Assembly (NCBI GenBank): GCA_947473805.1
Contig: CANJGB010000014.1
Span: 26,877-90,876 of the forward strand
From: Alphaproteobacteria bacterium
GTDB lineage: Bacteria; Pseudomonadota; Alphaproteobacteria; Ferrovibrionales; Ferrovibrionaceae
Direction: 5' to 3'
DNA: 64,000 nucleotides
Both the position numbers and the translations under genes were made by a program. The notes under the pieces are model-generated. The model saw only the letters and a program-made list of their open reading frames with translations. It was not told the DNA's origin and did not search any database. This document shows positions 9,578 to 18,585 of this stretch, one piece after another. Numbering within the stretch: the first letter of the stretch is position 1; the number at the start of each line of letters is the position of its first letter.

Positions 9578-10765
9578 ATGCTATCGAAACTCAACCTCAT
9601 GGCTGTCATGGCCGGCATCGCGCTCGCCGCGCCGGCCTTCGCGCAGTCGTCCGAGCCGTTCAAGCTCGGCACGCTGGCCGGCGTGACCGGCGGCGGCGCC
9701 ACCATCGGCGCGGCGCTGAACACCGGCGTCAAGCTGGCCGCCAAGGAGATCAACGAGAAGGGTGGCATCCTCGGCCGCCAGATCGTCATCACCGTGGGCG
9801 ACACCCAGTCTGACCCGACGGTCGCCTCGACCGAGGCGAAGCGCCTTGTGTTCCAGGAAAAGGTCCACGCCATCATCGGCCCGCTGGTCAGCCAGGAAAC
9901 CGTTCCGTCGGTCTCGGTGACCACCGAGGGCAAGGTGCTGCAGATCAGCTCGGCGGCGACGCTGGAACTGACCCCGCAGGTCGGCCCGTACCACTTCTCG
10001 GTCACGTCGAACGCAGAATCGCAGGGCGTCGCATTGGTCAACTACGGCCACAACGCGCTGAAGGCCAAGTCGCTGGCCATTCTGGCCGACAATGGCGGCC
10101 AGTCGAAGTCCGCCGTTATGGCCATGAAGAAGCGCATGGGCGAACTCGGCATCAAGGTCTCGGCGGAGCAGGAATATCCGTTCCGCACCGATGACATGAC
10201 CCCGCAGCTCCTCTCGCTGCGCCGCTCCAGCCCCGACGCGCTGCTGTTCTTCTCCAGCACGCCCGAGGATTCCGGCAAGGTGCTGACGGCGCTGCGTGAC
10301 ATCAGCTGGAGCCCGAAGGTACTGGCCAGCGTGTCGATGGCTACCTACGGCCCCACGCTCGCCAAGACCATTCCGGCCGAGCTGTTCAACAACGTCATCA
10401 GCGAGAGCTATTCAGGCCTGACCTTTTGCACGGGTGAGGCGGTTGGTTCCGGTGAGTTTGCGAAGTTCTCGGAGAAGCTGAAGAATTTCGCGCCGGAGTC
10501 GCACGGCAAGATCCCGCCGTCGACGACCATGTACTACTACGACGCTCTCTACTTCCTGAAGACGGCCATGGAGGCGGTCGGCTCGACCGACGCTGCCAAG
10601 ACCGCGGCCTGGATCGAGGAGAACGGCTCGAAGGTGAAGCTGATCACCACCACGCCGACGCCGAGCAAGACCACGCACCACATGTGGGGTCCGGATAGCA
10701 TCGTGATGGTCGAGAAGGTCAACGAGACCCGCACCGACGGCCTGCAGAAGCGCGCCGGCTGCTAA
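9578..10765 (+). CDS. Periplasmic substrate-binding protein of a branched-chain-amino-acid-type ABC transporter
   Basis: Type I periplasmic binding protein (Peripla_BP_6, LivJ-like), 395 residues with a signal peptide ending APAFA-QSSEP (residues 1 to about 23). The mature domain has FKLGTLAGVTGGGATIGAAL, the ligand-region motif AAKEINEKGGILGRQI and HAIIGPLVSQ. SD AGGGAG precedes the ATG. No permease or ATPase genes flank it, so it must either use a transporter encoded elsewhere or act as a solute sensor. Family members bind amino acids, aromatic acids or amides; the neighbouring CoA-ligase and CoA-transferase genes make a carboxylic acid plausible, but this is inference. Confidence 0.92.
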   Translation: MLSKLNLMAVMAGIALAAPAFAQSSEPFKLGTLAGVTGGGATIGAALNTGVKLAAKEINEKGGILGRQIVITVGDTQSDPTVASTEAKRLVFQEKVHAIIGPLVSQETVPSVSVTTEGKVLQISSAATLELTPQVGPYHFSVTSNAESQGVALVNYGHNALKAKSLAILADNGGQSKSAVMAMKKRMGELGIKVSAEQEYPFRTDDMTPQLLSLRRSSPDALLFFSSTPEDSGKVLTALRDISWSPKVLASVSMATYGPTLAKTIPAELFNNVISESYSGLTFCTGEAVGSGEFAKFSEKLKNFAPESHGKIPPSTTMYYYDALYFLKTAMEAVGSTDAAKTAAWIEENGSKVKLITTTPTPSKTTHHMWGPDSIVMVEKVNETRTDGLQKRAGC

Positions 10766-10781
10766 TCCAGTCTGACGTCGA

Positions 10782-10812
10782 ACGGCCGCGGCAGCGATGC
10801 CGCGGCCGTTTT
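10782..10812 (+). terminator. Terminator after the binding-protein gene
   Basis: An 11-bp perfect stem (ACGGCCGCGGC, 10782-10792, with its complement at 10799-10809), a 6-base loop and a following TTTT, placed 16 bases past the stop codon. Confidence 0.9.
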
Positions 10813-10911
10813 CGTGTCTGGTTTTCCTGTCAGCGGGAAAGTCGCCGCCCGGCCTTGCATCGCGGCCCGGCTTCCGCGACGCTTCTCTCAACGAATAAAC
10901 GGAGGGAGCGA

Positions 10912-11718
10912 ATGTCGGACACCATCATCTGGATTTGCGGCGCGACGGAGGGCATCGGTCTTGAGCTGGCGCGCCAGGCGCCGTTCCCCGGCGCGCGCAT
11001 CATCAACATCTCGCGCCGCCAGCACCCCGATTACGAGACGGTGTTACTCGACACGTCCGACCCCACCACATGGCCCGGCCTGCGCAGCCACTTCGAAAAG
11101 GAACTGGCTGCCTTCAAGGGCAAGCGCGCGATCTTCTTCAACAGCGGCTATCAGCGCGAGGCCATTGGCCTGATCGGCACCTATGACAGCGACATGTACT
11201 GGAAGGGCGCCATCGCGAATGCCGCTGCGCCCATGGCGCTGGGCGAGGCGTTCGTGCGCAACGTCAAACCGGGCTACGAATCCGGCCTGGTGATGACATC
11301 CTCCGGCGCCGCCGTCGCGCTGCTGGAAGGCATGTCGTCGTACTGCGCAGCGCGTGGCGCGGTCGAGCACTGGGCGCAGATCGTGGCCCGCGAGCGCCAG
11401 ATGCTCGGCCTTGGCCCCTGGGTGGTCGCGATCCGCCCCGGCGGGGTGGAGACTGGCGGCTCGCGGCATGGTGCGGCCTTGGACCCGAAGCGCTATCCCC
11501 GCGCCGACGCGGTTAAGCGCAACCTGGGCAACCGCCTGCAGCCCGAAGCCGCGGCCAAGCACATCTGGGCGCAATTGCCGCCACCGCCCGGCATCAGCGT
11601 GATCTCGTTCGCGCCGGCGCCGACCGATCCGGCGCGTCTGTTCGACGATCCGGCGGTTATCAAGAATGTCGAGGTCGAGGGCTGGAAGCTGGTCTACGAG
11701 CCGGCCAAGCCCGCCTGA
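10912..11718 (+). CDS. Short-chain dehydrogenase/reductase-like protein with Arg in place of the catalytic Lys
   Basis: Rossmann-fold SDR of 268 residues. The dinucleotide-binding motif is GATEGIGLELA near the N-terminus. The active-site region shows SSGAAVALLEGMSSY followed by CAAR: Ser and Tyr keep the usual 13-residue spacing, but the YxxxK lysine is Arg. The motif IRPGGVETGG follows, as in classical SDRs (PG motif). The substitution may lower activity or mean a non-catalytic or altered role. The ATG at 10912 has GGAGGG upstream. It follows the terminator of the binding-protein gene, and its stop is 4 bases from that of a convergent gene. Confidence 0.85.
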   Translation: MSDTIIWICGATEGIGLELARQAPFPGARIINISRRQHPDYETVLLDTSDPTTWPGLRSHFEKELAAFKGKRAIFFNSGYQREAIGLIGTYDSDMYWKGAIANAAAPMALGEAFVRNVKPGYESGLVMTSSGAAVALLEGMSSYCAARGAVEHWAQIVARERQMLGLGPWVVAIRPGGVETGGSRHGAALDPKRYPRADAVKRNLGNRLQPEAAAKHIWAQLPPPPGISVISFAPAPTDPARLFDDPAVIKNVEVEGWKLVYEPAKPA

Positions 11719-11722
11719 CGCG

Positions 11723-12277
11723 TCACTTGGGCTGGTAGGCGCCGAGGTCAAACGGCAGGTCGCCGCGGACCGTCCACAGGTCGCCGGCGTAGAACTTCCG
11801 TCCCGCGCAATCACGGTTAAACGCGGCGACGCCTTCGTTGCGCCGGGCGATTTCGATGCGGAAGGTGGCGGAGGCGGCAAGGAATTCGCGCCTTTTGCCG
11901 TTCAGCGCGTCGATCAGTGGCGGGTCGGCAATGGCATCCCTTTGCGACTTGGCCTTGGTCGCCGCCTCGGCGCGCGCCTCGGCCTTGTCGGCCTCGACCT
12001 TTAGCGCGGCAACGGTCCGCCGTGTCGCGTCGATGTGCTGTTCCGCGGCGTCCAGGGCATGCGCGCTGACCAGGCAGCGTTTCAGGGCCCCGGGGTTAAG
12101 GGTCTGGGCGTCGTACATGCGGGCGCTCGGCATATCGGTCGCGGGGCCGGCCGGCTGCGTCGAAAGACCGTCACGCACCATGGCGGCCAGCAGGCCGTCC
12201 GCGGCGGCGTAGGCCGGCCCCGACGCCGATTCCAGCGCCAGCAGCGCCGTCAACAGCAATAGTCCAGACCTGGTCAT
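11723..12277 (-). CDS. Secreted hypothetical protein with a helical charged segment
   Basis: I do not recognise this protein. It is 184 residues with a signal peptide (MTRSGLLLLTALLALESASG..., cleavage probably after AYA). Two cysteines remain in the mature part (GALKRCLVSAH and FNRDCAGRKF) and could form a disulfide. The central region from about 85 to 125 is rich in Ala, Lys, Glu and Arg and looks like a coiled coil (RRTVAALKVEADKAEARAEA). It is convergent with the SDR gene and divergent from fabD across 150 bases. Confidence 0.7.
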   Translation of the reverse strand: MTRSGLLLLTALLALESASGPAYAAADGLLAAMVRDGLSTQPAGPATDMPSARMYDAQTLNPGALKRCLVSAHALDAAEQHIDATRRTVAALKVEADKAEARAEAATKAKSQRDAIADPPLIDALNGKRREFLAASATFRIEIARRNEGVAAFNRDCAGRKFYAGDLWTVRGDLPFDLGAYQPK

Positions 12278-12427
12278 CGCCCGGCCTTCCACTCCCAAGA
12301 TGCACAACCATAGCAACAAGTCGGCGGACCGGCCAACAGGCTCCACGGCCCGGTACGGCCGCCTTGCGGAAGGTCGGCCCCGCCAGTATGACTGCCGCCA
12401 CGACAACAGGGTGGAAACGGGATCGGC

Positions 12428-13405
12428 ATGACGCGTTGTTTCGTATTTCCGGGCCAGGGCAGCCAGGCAGTCGGCATGGGCCGCGACCTGGCCGCGGCCT
12501 TCCCCATTGCCCGCCACGTCTTCCAGGAAGTGGACGAGGCGCTGAAGCAAAAGCTCTCGCTCCTCATGGCCGAAGGTCCGGCCGAAGAACTGATCCTGAC
12601 CGAGAATGCCCAGCCGGCGCTGATGGCCGTCGGCGTCGCCGTCGCCCGCGTGCTGGAGAGCGAAGGCAATTTCACGCTGGCCGACAAGGGCCGCTTCGTG
12701 GCCGGCCATTCGCTGGGAGAATATGCGGCTTTGGCCGCCACGCGTGCACTGTCGCTGGCCGATACCGCCCGCCTGCTGAAACTGCGCGGCCAGGCGATGC
12801 AGAAGGCCGTGCCCGTCGGCATCGGCGCCATGTCCGCGCTGCTCGGCGCCGACCTGGAACAGGGCATAGCCATCGCCGCCGCCGCGGCCGAAGCCGCGAC
12901 CGCGGCGCAGCTGCCGGGCCAACCCGCCCAGATCTGCGCGGTGGCCAACGACAATGGCGGCGGTCAGATCGTGCTGTCCGGCCACAAGACCGCCGTCGAT
13001 CTGGTGCCCGAGATTGCCAAGACCAAGGGTGTGAAGCGGGCCATGTCGCTGCCGGTCAGCGCGCCGTTTCACTGCGCGCTGATGCAGCCTGCCGCCGATG
13101 CGATGGCCGAGGCGCTGGCAGCTGTGCAGCTCTCGCCGCCGACCCTGCCGGTGGTCGCCAACGTCACCGCTGCCGCGGTTTCCGATCCCGACACGATTCG
13201 CAAGCTGCTGGTCCAGCAGGTCACTGCCATGGTGCGCTGGCGCGAAAGCGTGCTGTGGCTGAAGGGGCAGGGCGTCACGACGCTGGTCGAACTCGGCGCC
13301 GGCAAGGTACTGACCGGCCTGGTCAAGCGGATCGATCCCGAGATGACGGGCACCAATGCCGGCACGCCGGCCGAGATCGACGCCCTGCTGAAACTGATGG
13401 CGTAA
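12428..13405 (+). CDS. fabD: Malonyl-CoA:ACP transacylase
   Basis: Loads malonate onto acyl carrier protein for fatty-acid elongation. It is 325 residues, close to the usual ~310. The catalytic Ser95 lies in GHSLGEY and the partner His215 in SAPFHCALM. The N-terminal FPGQGSQAVGMG motif is intact. It is the first gene of a conserved cluster with fabG nine bases downstream, followed by acpP, fabF and mltG. An Ala-rich insertion near residues 148-162 is the only deviation noted. Confidence 0.98.
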   Translation: MTRCFVFPGQGSQAVGMGRDLAAAFPIARHVFQEVDEALKQKLSLLMAEGPAEELILTENAQPALMAVGVAVARVLESEGNFTLADKGRFVAGHSLGEYAALAATRALSLADTARLLKLRGQAMQKAVPVGIGAMSALLGADLEQGIAIAAAAAEAATAAQLPGQPAQICAVANDNGGGQIVLSGHKTAVDLVPEIAKTKGVKRAMSLPVSAPFHCALMQPAADAMAEALAAVQLSPPTLPVVANVTAAAVSDPDTIRKLLVQQVTAMVRWRESVLWLKGQGVTTLVELGAGKVLTGLVKRIDPEMTGTNAGTPAEIDALLKLMA

Positions 13406-13414
13406 GGAGGTTCC

Positions 13415-14155
13415 ATGTTTGACCTGACCGGCAAGACCGCGCTGGTGACGGGCGCATCCGGCGGCATCGGCGGCGCCATTGCCCGCGCACTGCACAAGGC
13501 CGGCGCCACGGTGGCCATTTCCGGCACCCGCCAGGAGGCGCTGACGGCGCTGGCCGGCGAACTGGGCAATGACCGTATCGTCGTGCTGCCGTGCGACCTG
13601 TCGCAGCCGGCCGAGGTCGACAAGCTGGTGCCGGATGCCGAGGCGAAGCTCGGCAAGCTCGACATCCTTGTGAACAATGCCGGCCTGACGCGCGACCAGC
13701 TGTCGATGCGCCTGAAGGACGAGGACTGGCAGGCGGTGATCGACGTCAACCTGACGGCGCCATTCCGCCTGGCCCGCGCCGCCGTGCGCGGCCAGATGAA
13801 GCGCCGCTTCGGCCGCATCATCAACATCACCTCGGTCGTCGGCACCACCGGCAATCCGGGCCAGACCAATTACGTGGCCGCCAAGGCCGGCCTGACCGGC
13901 ATGTCCAAGGCCCTGGCCCAGGAAGTGGCCAGCCGGGGCATTACGGTCAATTGCGTGGCGCCAGGCTTTATTGCGACTCCGATGACCGCCGCCCTCGACG
14001 ACAAGCAGAAAGCCGCCATTGATGCCCGTATTCCGGCCGGCCGCATGGGTACGCCGGACGACGTGGCCGCCGCCGTGGTCTACCTGGCCTCGGACGGGGC
14101 GGCGTACGTGACCGGACAGACCTTGCACGTCAATGGCGGAATGGCCATGATTTGA
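13415..14155 (+). CDS. fabG: 3-oxoacyl-[acyl-carrier-protein] reductase
   Basis: NADPH-dependent SDR that reduces beta-ketoacyl-ACP in each elongation cycle. It is 246 residues with the cofactor motif TGASGGIGG (12-20), NNAG (87-90), and the complete catalytic set Ser140, Tyr153 and Lys157 (ITSVVGTTGNPGQTNYVAAK). AGGAGG lies immediately upstream of the ATG. Position between fabD and acpP fixes its role as the fatty-acid-synthesis paralogue rather than a general SDR. Confidence 0.98.
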   Translation: MFDLTGKTALVTGASGGIGGAIARALHKAGATVAISGTRQEALTALAGELGNDRIVVLPCDLSQPAEVDKLVPDAEAKLGKLDILVNNAGLTRDQLSMRLKDEDWQAVIDVNLTAPFRLARAAVRGQMKRRFGRIINITSVVGTTGNPGQTNYVAAKAGLTGMSKALAQEVASRGITVNCVAPGFIATPMTAALDDKQKAAIDARIPAGRMGTPDDVAAAVVYLASDGAAYVTGQTLHVNGGMAMI

Positions 14156-14295
14156 GGGTATTTCGCCCCGGTCTCGCTGGCTTTGCAAGGCCGGGGAACT
14201 ATGTTATCTAGCGCCACCTTTTCGCCGGTATCCGGCCCTTCGGGCCCCGGCGCAACTGCAGATTTCACCACGACCAGAACAGGGATTCCGAGAAC

Positions 14296-14535
14296 ATGAG
14301 CGACATCGCCGCCCGCGTTAAGAAGATCGTCGTCGAGCACCTTGGCGTCGACGAGGACAAGGTGACCGACGGTGCCAGCTTCATCGACGATCTCGGTGCG
14401 GACAGCCTCGACACGGTCGAGCTGGTCATGGCCTTCGAGGAAGAGTTCGGCGTCGAGATTCCCGATGACGCGGCCGAGAAGATCCTGACCGTCAAGGACG
14501 CGATCGACTTCATCCAGGCGAACGCGTCCAAGTAA
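14296..14535 (+). CDS. acpP: Acyl carrier protein
   Basis: Small acidic carrier of 79 residues for growing acyl chains. The phosphopantetheine attachment Ser37 is in the canonical motif [18 protein letters not shown]. It is separated from fabG by 140 bases, unlike its tightly packed neighbours, so it probably has its own promoter and higher expression. fabF starts 17 bases after its stop. Confidence 0.99.
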   Translation: MSDIAARVKKIVVEHLGVDEDKVTDGASFIDDLGADSLDTVELVMAFEEEFGVEIPDDAAEKILTVKDAIDFIQANASK

Positions 14536-14551
14536 GACGTCGGATCGCTCC

Positions 14552-15829
14552 ATGCGTCGCGTCGTCGTTACCGGCCTCGGACTTGTCACCCCGCTCGGCA
14601 CTGGTGTCGAAGCGGTGTGGCAGCGTCTGCTCGCGGGCGAATCGGGCCTTGGCCCGATCACCCGTTTCGATGCCAAGGACATGGCCTGCAAGATCGCGGC
14701 GGAGATTCCGCGGGTCGAGCAGTTCAACGGCGACGCGCCCGAATGGGCGTTCAAGGGCGACGACTGGATGGAGCCGAAGGAGCGTCGCAAGGTCGACGAC
14801 TTCATCCTCTACGGCGTCGCCGCGGCGGTACAGGCGATGAAGGATTCCGGTTGGAATCCACAGACTGAAGAAGAGAAGATCCGCACCGGTGTGCAGATCG
14901 GGTCTGGCATTGGTGGTATCGGCACTATCGAGGAAGCGGCCATCACCCTCAAGGAGAAGGGGCCGCGCCGCATCAGCCCGTTCTTCATTCCGTCCGCCCT
15001 GATCAACCTCATCTCCGGCCAGGTCTCAATTCGCTTCGGCCTTAAGGGGCCGAACCATTCGGCCGTCACCGCCTGCTCGACCGGCGCGCACGCGCTGGGC
15101 GACGCCGCGCGGGCGATCATGCTCGACGATGCGGACGTGATGGTGGCCGGTGGCGCCGAGGCAGCGATCTGCCCGCTGGGCATTGCGGGCTTCGCGGCGG
15201 CCCGCGCGCTGTCGACCGGGTTCAACGACAATCCCAAGGCCGCCTCGCGCCCGTGGGACAAGGGCCGTGACGGCTTCGTCATGGGCGAGGGCGCCGGCGT
15301 CGTCGTGCTCGAGGAGTACGAGCACGCGAAGAATCGCGGTGCCAAGATTTATGCCGAGATCGTCGGCTACGGCCTCTCGGGCGATGCGCACCACATCACT
15401 GCCCCGGCGGAAAATGGCGACGGCGCCTACCGCTGCATGCAGATGGCGCTGAAGCGCGCCGGCATGACCCCGGACGATATCGACTACGTCAACGCGCACG
15501 GCACCTCGACGCCGCTCGGCGACGAGATCGAACTCGGCGCGGTCAAACGCGTGTTCGGCAATGCCATGGGTAAGCTCAGCATGTCGTCGACCAAGTCGGC
15601 GGTGGGCCATTTGCTCGGCGCGGCCGGCGCGGTCGAGGCGATTTTCTGTATCCTTGCGTTGCGCGACCAGATCGTGCCGCCGACCCTCAACCTCGAGGAT
15701 CCGTGCGAGGGTTCGGACAACGTCGACCTCGTGCCGCTCAAGGCGAAGAAGCGCGAAGTTCGCGCTGCCCTGTCGAACTCGTTCGGTTTCGGCGGCACCA
15801 ACGCCTCCCTGATCTTCAAGGCGGCCTGA
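14552..15829 (+). CDS. fabF: Beta-ketoacyl-ACP synthase II
   Basis: Condensing enzyme that extends acyl-ACP with malonyl-ACP. The 425-residue thiolase-fold protein has the full Cys-His-His set: Cys175 in TACSTGAHA, His316 in NAHGTSTP and His353 in [10 protein letters not shown]. The C-terminal [12 protein letters not shown] loop is intact. It directly follows acpP and is followed 16 bases later by mltG, the order typical of alphaproteobacteria. Confidence 0.98.
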   Translation: MRRVVVTGLGLVTPLGTGVEAVWQRLLAGESGLGPITRFDAKDMACKIAAEIPRVEQFNGDAPEWAFKGDDWMEPKERRKVDDFILYGVAAAVQAMKDSGWNPQTEEEKIRTGVQIGSGIGGIGTIEEAAITLKEKGPRRISPFFIPSALINLISGQVSIRFGLKGPNHSAVTACSTGAHALGDAARAIMLDDADVMVAGGAEAAICPLGIAGFAAARALSTGFNDNPKAASRPWDKGRDGFVMGEGAGVVVLEEYEHAKNRGAKIYAEIVGYGLSGDAHHITAPAENGDGAYRCMQMALKRAGMTPDDIDYVNAHGTSTPLGDEIELGAVKRVFGNAMGKLSMSSTKSAVGHLLGAAGAVEAIFCILALRDQIVPPTLNLEDPCEGSDNVDLVPLKAKKREVRAALSNSFGFGGTNASLIFKAA

Positions 15830-15845
15830 CCGGCTGCGCGGCGCG

Positions 15846-16823
15846 ATGCGTCGCCTCGCCGTCATTCTTGCCGTCCTCGTTCTCGTCGCCCTCGCGGCGA
15901 CGGGCGCTGCAACCCTGTGGCTGTGGCGAAGTTTCGATTCACCTGGCCCATTGCCTGCCAATGCCACGCTGGTCCTGCCACGCGGCGAGGGTGTCCGAGC
16001 AATGGCCAGCCAGCTGGTGCATGCCGGTGTGCTCGAACACGAAACGCCATTCCTCGCCGGCGTGTGGCTGAACGGCGCGTCACGTCGCCTGAAGGCCGGC
16101 GAATATCTCTTCCCCGCCAACATCTCGCCGCAGGGCGTGATGGACCTGTTGCTGTCCGGCAAGACGGTCGTCCGTCGTCTCACCGTGCCCGAGGGCCTGA
16201 CCACCGCGCAGATATTCGACCTCGTCCGCGCCGCCGAGGGGCTGGAGGGCGCCCTGCCACCGCCGCCCGCCGAGGGCAGCCTGCTGCCCGAGACATGGCA
16301 CTATTCCTGGGGCGACGAGCGTGCGCCCCTTGTCGAGCGCATGCATCGCGCCATGGCTGAGGCCTTGGCCGAGCTGTGGCCGAAGCGCATCGAGAACCTG
16401 CCGCTGAAGACGCCCGAGGAGGCGCTGGTCCTCGCGTCCATCGTCGAAAAGGAAACCGGCCTCGCGGCCGAGCGGCCGATGGTGGCGGCGGTCTTTCTCA
16501 ACCGCCTGCGCCACGGCATGAAGTTGCAGTCCGATCCGACAGTGGCCTATGGCGTGTCGCCGGCCCAGCCGCTGGACCGCGCGCTGACCCGCGCCGATCT
16601 TGATTCATTCACGCGCTGGAATACGTACCGCATCGACGGCCTGCCGCCGACGCCGATCGCCAATCCCGGCCGCGCCAGCCTGCTGGCGGTGCTGCAGCCG
16701 GCCAAGGTCGACTATCTCTACTTCGTCGCCGACGGCACCGGCGGCCATGCGTTCGCGAAAAGCCTCGACGCGCACAATCGCAACGTCGCCACCTGGCGCA
16801 AGCTGCAGCAGGGCGCGAAGTAG
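15846..16823 (+). CDS. mltG: Endolytic murein transglycosylase MltG (YceG)
   Basis: Inner-membrane enzyme that cuts nascent glycan strands and sets their length. The 325 residues have one N-terminal membrane anchor (about 3-28) and a YceG/LysM-like domain. The catalytic Glu201 lies in LASIVEKETG, matching E218 of E. coli MltG, and SDPTVAYG and DGLPPTPIANPG are characteristic. It is the last plus-strand gene before an opposed SDR gene, whose stop lies 3 bases away. Confidence 0.96.
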   Translation: MRRLAVILAVLVLVALAATGAATLWLWRSFDSPGPLPANATLVLPRGEGVRAMASQLVHAGVLEHETPFLAGVWLNGASRRLKAGEYLFPANISPQGVMDLLLSGKTVVRRLTVPEGLTTAQIFDLVRAAEGLEGALPPPPAEGSLLPETWHYSWGDERAPLVERMHRAMAEALAELWPKRIENLPLKTPEEALVLASIVEKETGLAAERPMVAAVFLNRLRHGMKLQSDPTVAYGVSPAQPLDRALTRADLDSFTRWNTYRIDGLPPTPIANPGRASLLAVLQPAKVDYLYFVADGTGGHAFAKSLDAHNRNVATWRKLQQGAK

Positions 16824-16826
16824 CTT

Positions 16827-17588
16827 CTACTCCTTCGCCGGCAACCGCCGTGTCAATGCATCGGCCAGCCAGTCGGGCAGGGCGTTGAACAGCCAGGCGC
16901 CGAAATACATCGGCCAGGGGAACGCGATCCGGCCGTGATTGGCCTCCAGCCCGCGCACGATGATCCTTGCCGCACGCTCGGCATCCATCAGGAACGGCAT
17001 GGGGAAGCGGTTGCGCGCGGTCATGCCGCTGCGGACGAAGCCCGGGCAGATCACCGTCACTTCGACGCCCCTGTCGGCCAGCTGCCCGCGCAGACCCTCA
17101 CCGTACGACCGCACCGCCGCTTTTGATGCCGCATAGGCCGCCCCGCCCGGCATGCCGCGGAAACCGGCCAGTGACGACATCAACGCCACCTGGCCGCGTC
17201 CCCGCGCCAGCATGTGCTCCACTGCCGGGTGCACCGTGTTCAGCACGCCGTCTACATTCACCGCAAAGATCTGCCGCGTGCGCGCCTCCATCTCCGCCAG
17301 GTTGCTGCTGCCCAGCGAAATACCGGCATTGGCGATGACGAGGTCCAGCGGCCTTATGGCGTCCTGAGCCTCAACGAAGGCGCGCATGCCGTTGCGGTCG
17401 GTGGCATCGACAATCCCGGTTTGCACGTCGGCCCCGCGCGCGCGGCACAGATTGGCGGTGCCGGCGAGTCGAATCGGCTCCCGGCCGGTCAGGGCCAGGG
17501 TGATCCCGGGGCGTGCATAGGCCACAGCAAGGGCAGCGCCGATGCCGCTTGATGCGCCGGTGATGAGAATCGACTGCGGCGACCGCAT
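16827..17588 (-). CDS. SDR family NAD(P)-dependent oxidoreductase
   Basis: Classical SDR of 253 residues. The cofactor motif is TGASSGIGAAL (10-20), followed by NAGI and the active site Ser139, Tyr152 and Lys156 (MSSLAGFRGMPGGAAYAASK). The C-terminus has a hydrophobic patch (FPWPMYFGAWLFNALP) as in membrane-associated short-chain reductases acting on lipids. It interrupts the mltG to yicC series on the opposite strand. The substrate is unknown; a lipid is possible given the C-terminal patch. Confidence 0.9.
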   Translation of the reverse strand: MRSPQSILITGASSGIGAALAVAYARPGITLALTGREPIRLAGTANLCRARGADVQTGIVDATDRNGMRAFVEAQDAIRPLDLVIANAGISLGSSNLAEMEARTRQIFAVNVDGVLNTVHPAVEHMLARGRGQVALMSSLAGFRGMPGGAAYAASKAAVRSYGEGLRGQLADRGVEVTVICPGFVRSGMTARNRFPMPFLMDAERAARIIVRGLEANHGRIAFPWPMYFGAWLFNALPDWLADALTRRLPAKE

Positions 17589-17681
17589 TTTCCCTCCCCC
17601 GGTGGTTGTTGCTGCCGGGTCGCGATTATATAGTCTGGCCGCCTGACAAGAAGCGCCGGGTGCGGCGAGGGTGGGGACGAC

Positions 17682-18575
17682 GTGACGCTTGCCAGCATGA
17701 CCGGTTTTGCCCGCGCGGAGGGCCGTTCCGACCGCTATTCCTGGACCTGGGAAGTGAAGACCGTGAACGGGCGTACGCTCGACGCACGCTTCCGCCTGCC
17801 GCCGGGCTACGATTCACTCGAGCCGCCGGCCCGCCAGCTGGTCGGCGAACGGCTCAAACGCGGCAGCATTGCCGTCACCCTGCAATTGCAGGCCGGCGCC
17901 GCGCCCGTGACCTACCGGGTCAACAAGGGCCTGCTGGGCGAACTGGCCGCCATCGTCAAGGAGACCGAGCAGATGGTCGAGGCCGCGCCCGCGCGGATCG
18001 ATGGACTTCTGGCGCTGCGCGGTGTGCTCGAGGCGGTCGAGCCCGAGGAGAGCGAACAGGTGCGTGCCGCGCGCGAGGCGATGCTGCTGGAAAGCCTGGT
18101 CCTGGCGCTGGACCGGCTGATCGCTGCCCGCGCCGCCGAGGGCGGTCGCCTGGCCACCGTGCTGCGCGCGCTGGTCGAGCAGATGACCGGCCTCGTGGGG
18201 CAGGCCCGCGCCAGCGCCGCGACCCAGCCCGACGCGTTGCGCCAGCGCCTGCGTGACCAGATCGTCGCGATCATCGAACATGTGCCGACCTTCCCGCAGG
18301 ATCGCCTGGCGCAGGAACTGGCCATCCTGATCACCAAGGGCGACGTGCGCGAGGAGCTGGATCGGCTCGACGCCCACATCGCCGCCGCGCGCGTGCTGAT
18401 CGACCAGGGCGACCCGGCCGGCGCCGGCCGCCGCCTCGACTTCCTCAGCCAGGAGTTCAACCGCGAGGCCAACACACTTTGCTCCAAGTCGAATGACGTG
18501 GCGCTGACCCGGCTCGGCCTCGACCTCAAGCTCGCCATCGATCGCTTCCGCGAGCAGGTCCAGAACATCGAATGA
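17682..18575 (+). CDS. yicC: YicC/YloC family endoribonuclease
   Basis: RNA-processing protein of 297 residues. The N-terminal domain has the signature SMTGFARAEGRSDRYSWTWE and VNGRTLDARFRLP; the C-terminal DUF1732 domain ends NREANTLCSKSNDVALTR. The start is GTG at 17682, which gives the expected few residues before SMTG; the ATG at 17697 would truncate the conserved beginning. gmk follows 10 bases downstream, a conserved pairing. E. coli YicC is a ribonuclease acting on structured or small RNAs; the function here is by family. Confidence 0.94.
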   Translation: MTLASMTGFARAEGRSDRYSWTWEVKTVNGRTLDARFRLPPGYDSLEPPARQLVGERLKRGSIAVTLQLQAGAAPVTYRVNKGLLGELAAIVKETEQMVEAAPARIDGLLALRGVLEAVEPEESEQVRAAREAMLLESLVLALDRLIAARAAEGGRLATVLRALVEQMTGLVGQARASAATQPDALRQRLRDQIVAIIEHVPTFPQDRLAQELAILITKGDVREELDRLDAHIAAARVLIDQGDPAGAGRRLDFLSQEFNREANTLCSKSNDVALTRLGLDLKLAIDRFREQVQNIE

Positions 18576-18585
18576 GTATCGCGCG

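Noticed and set aside
11723..14188. A single open frame of about 820 codons on the minus strand across fabD and fabG
   Set aside because: Only its last 184 codons have a signal peptide and gene-like character. The rest is antisense to well-supported fabD and fabG and has the composition of a shadow frame of GC-rich codons.
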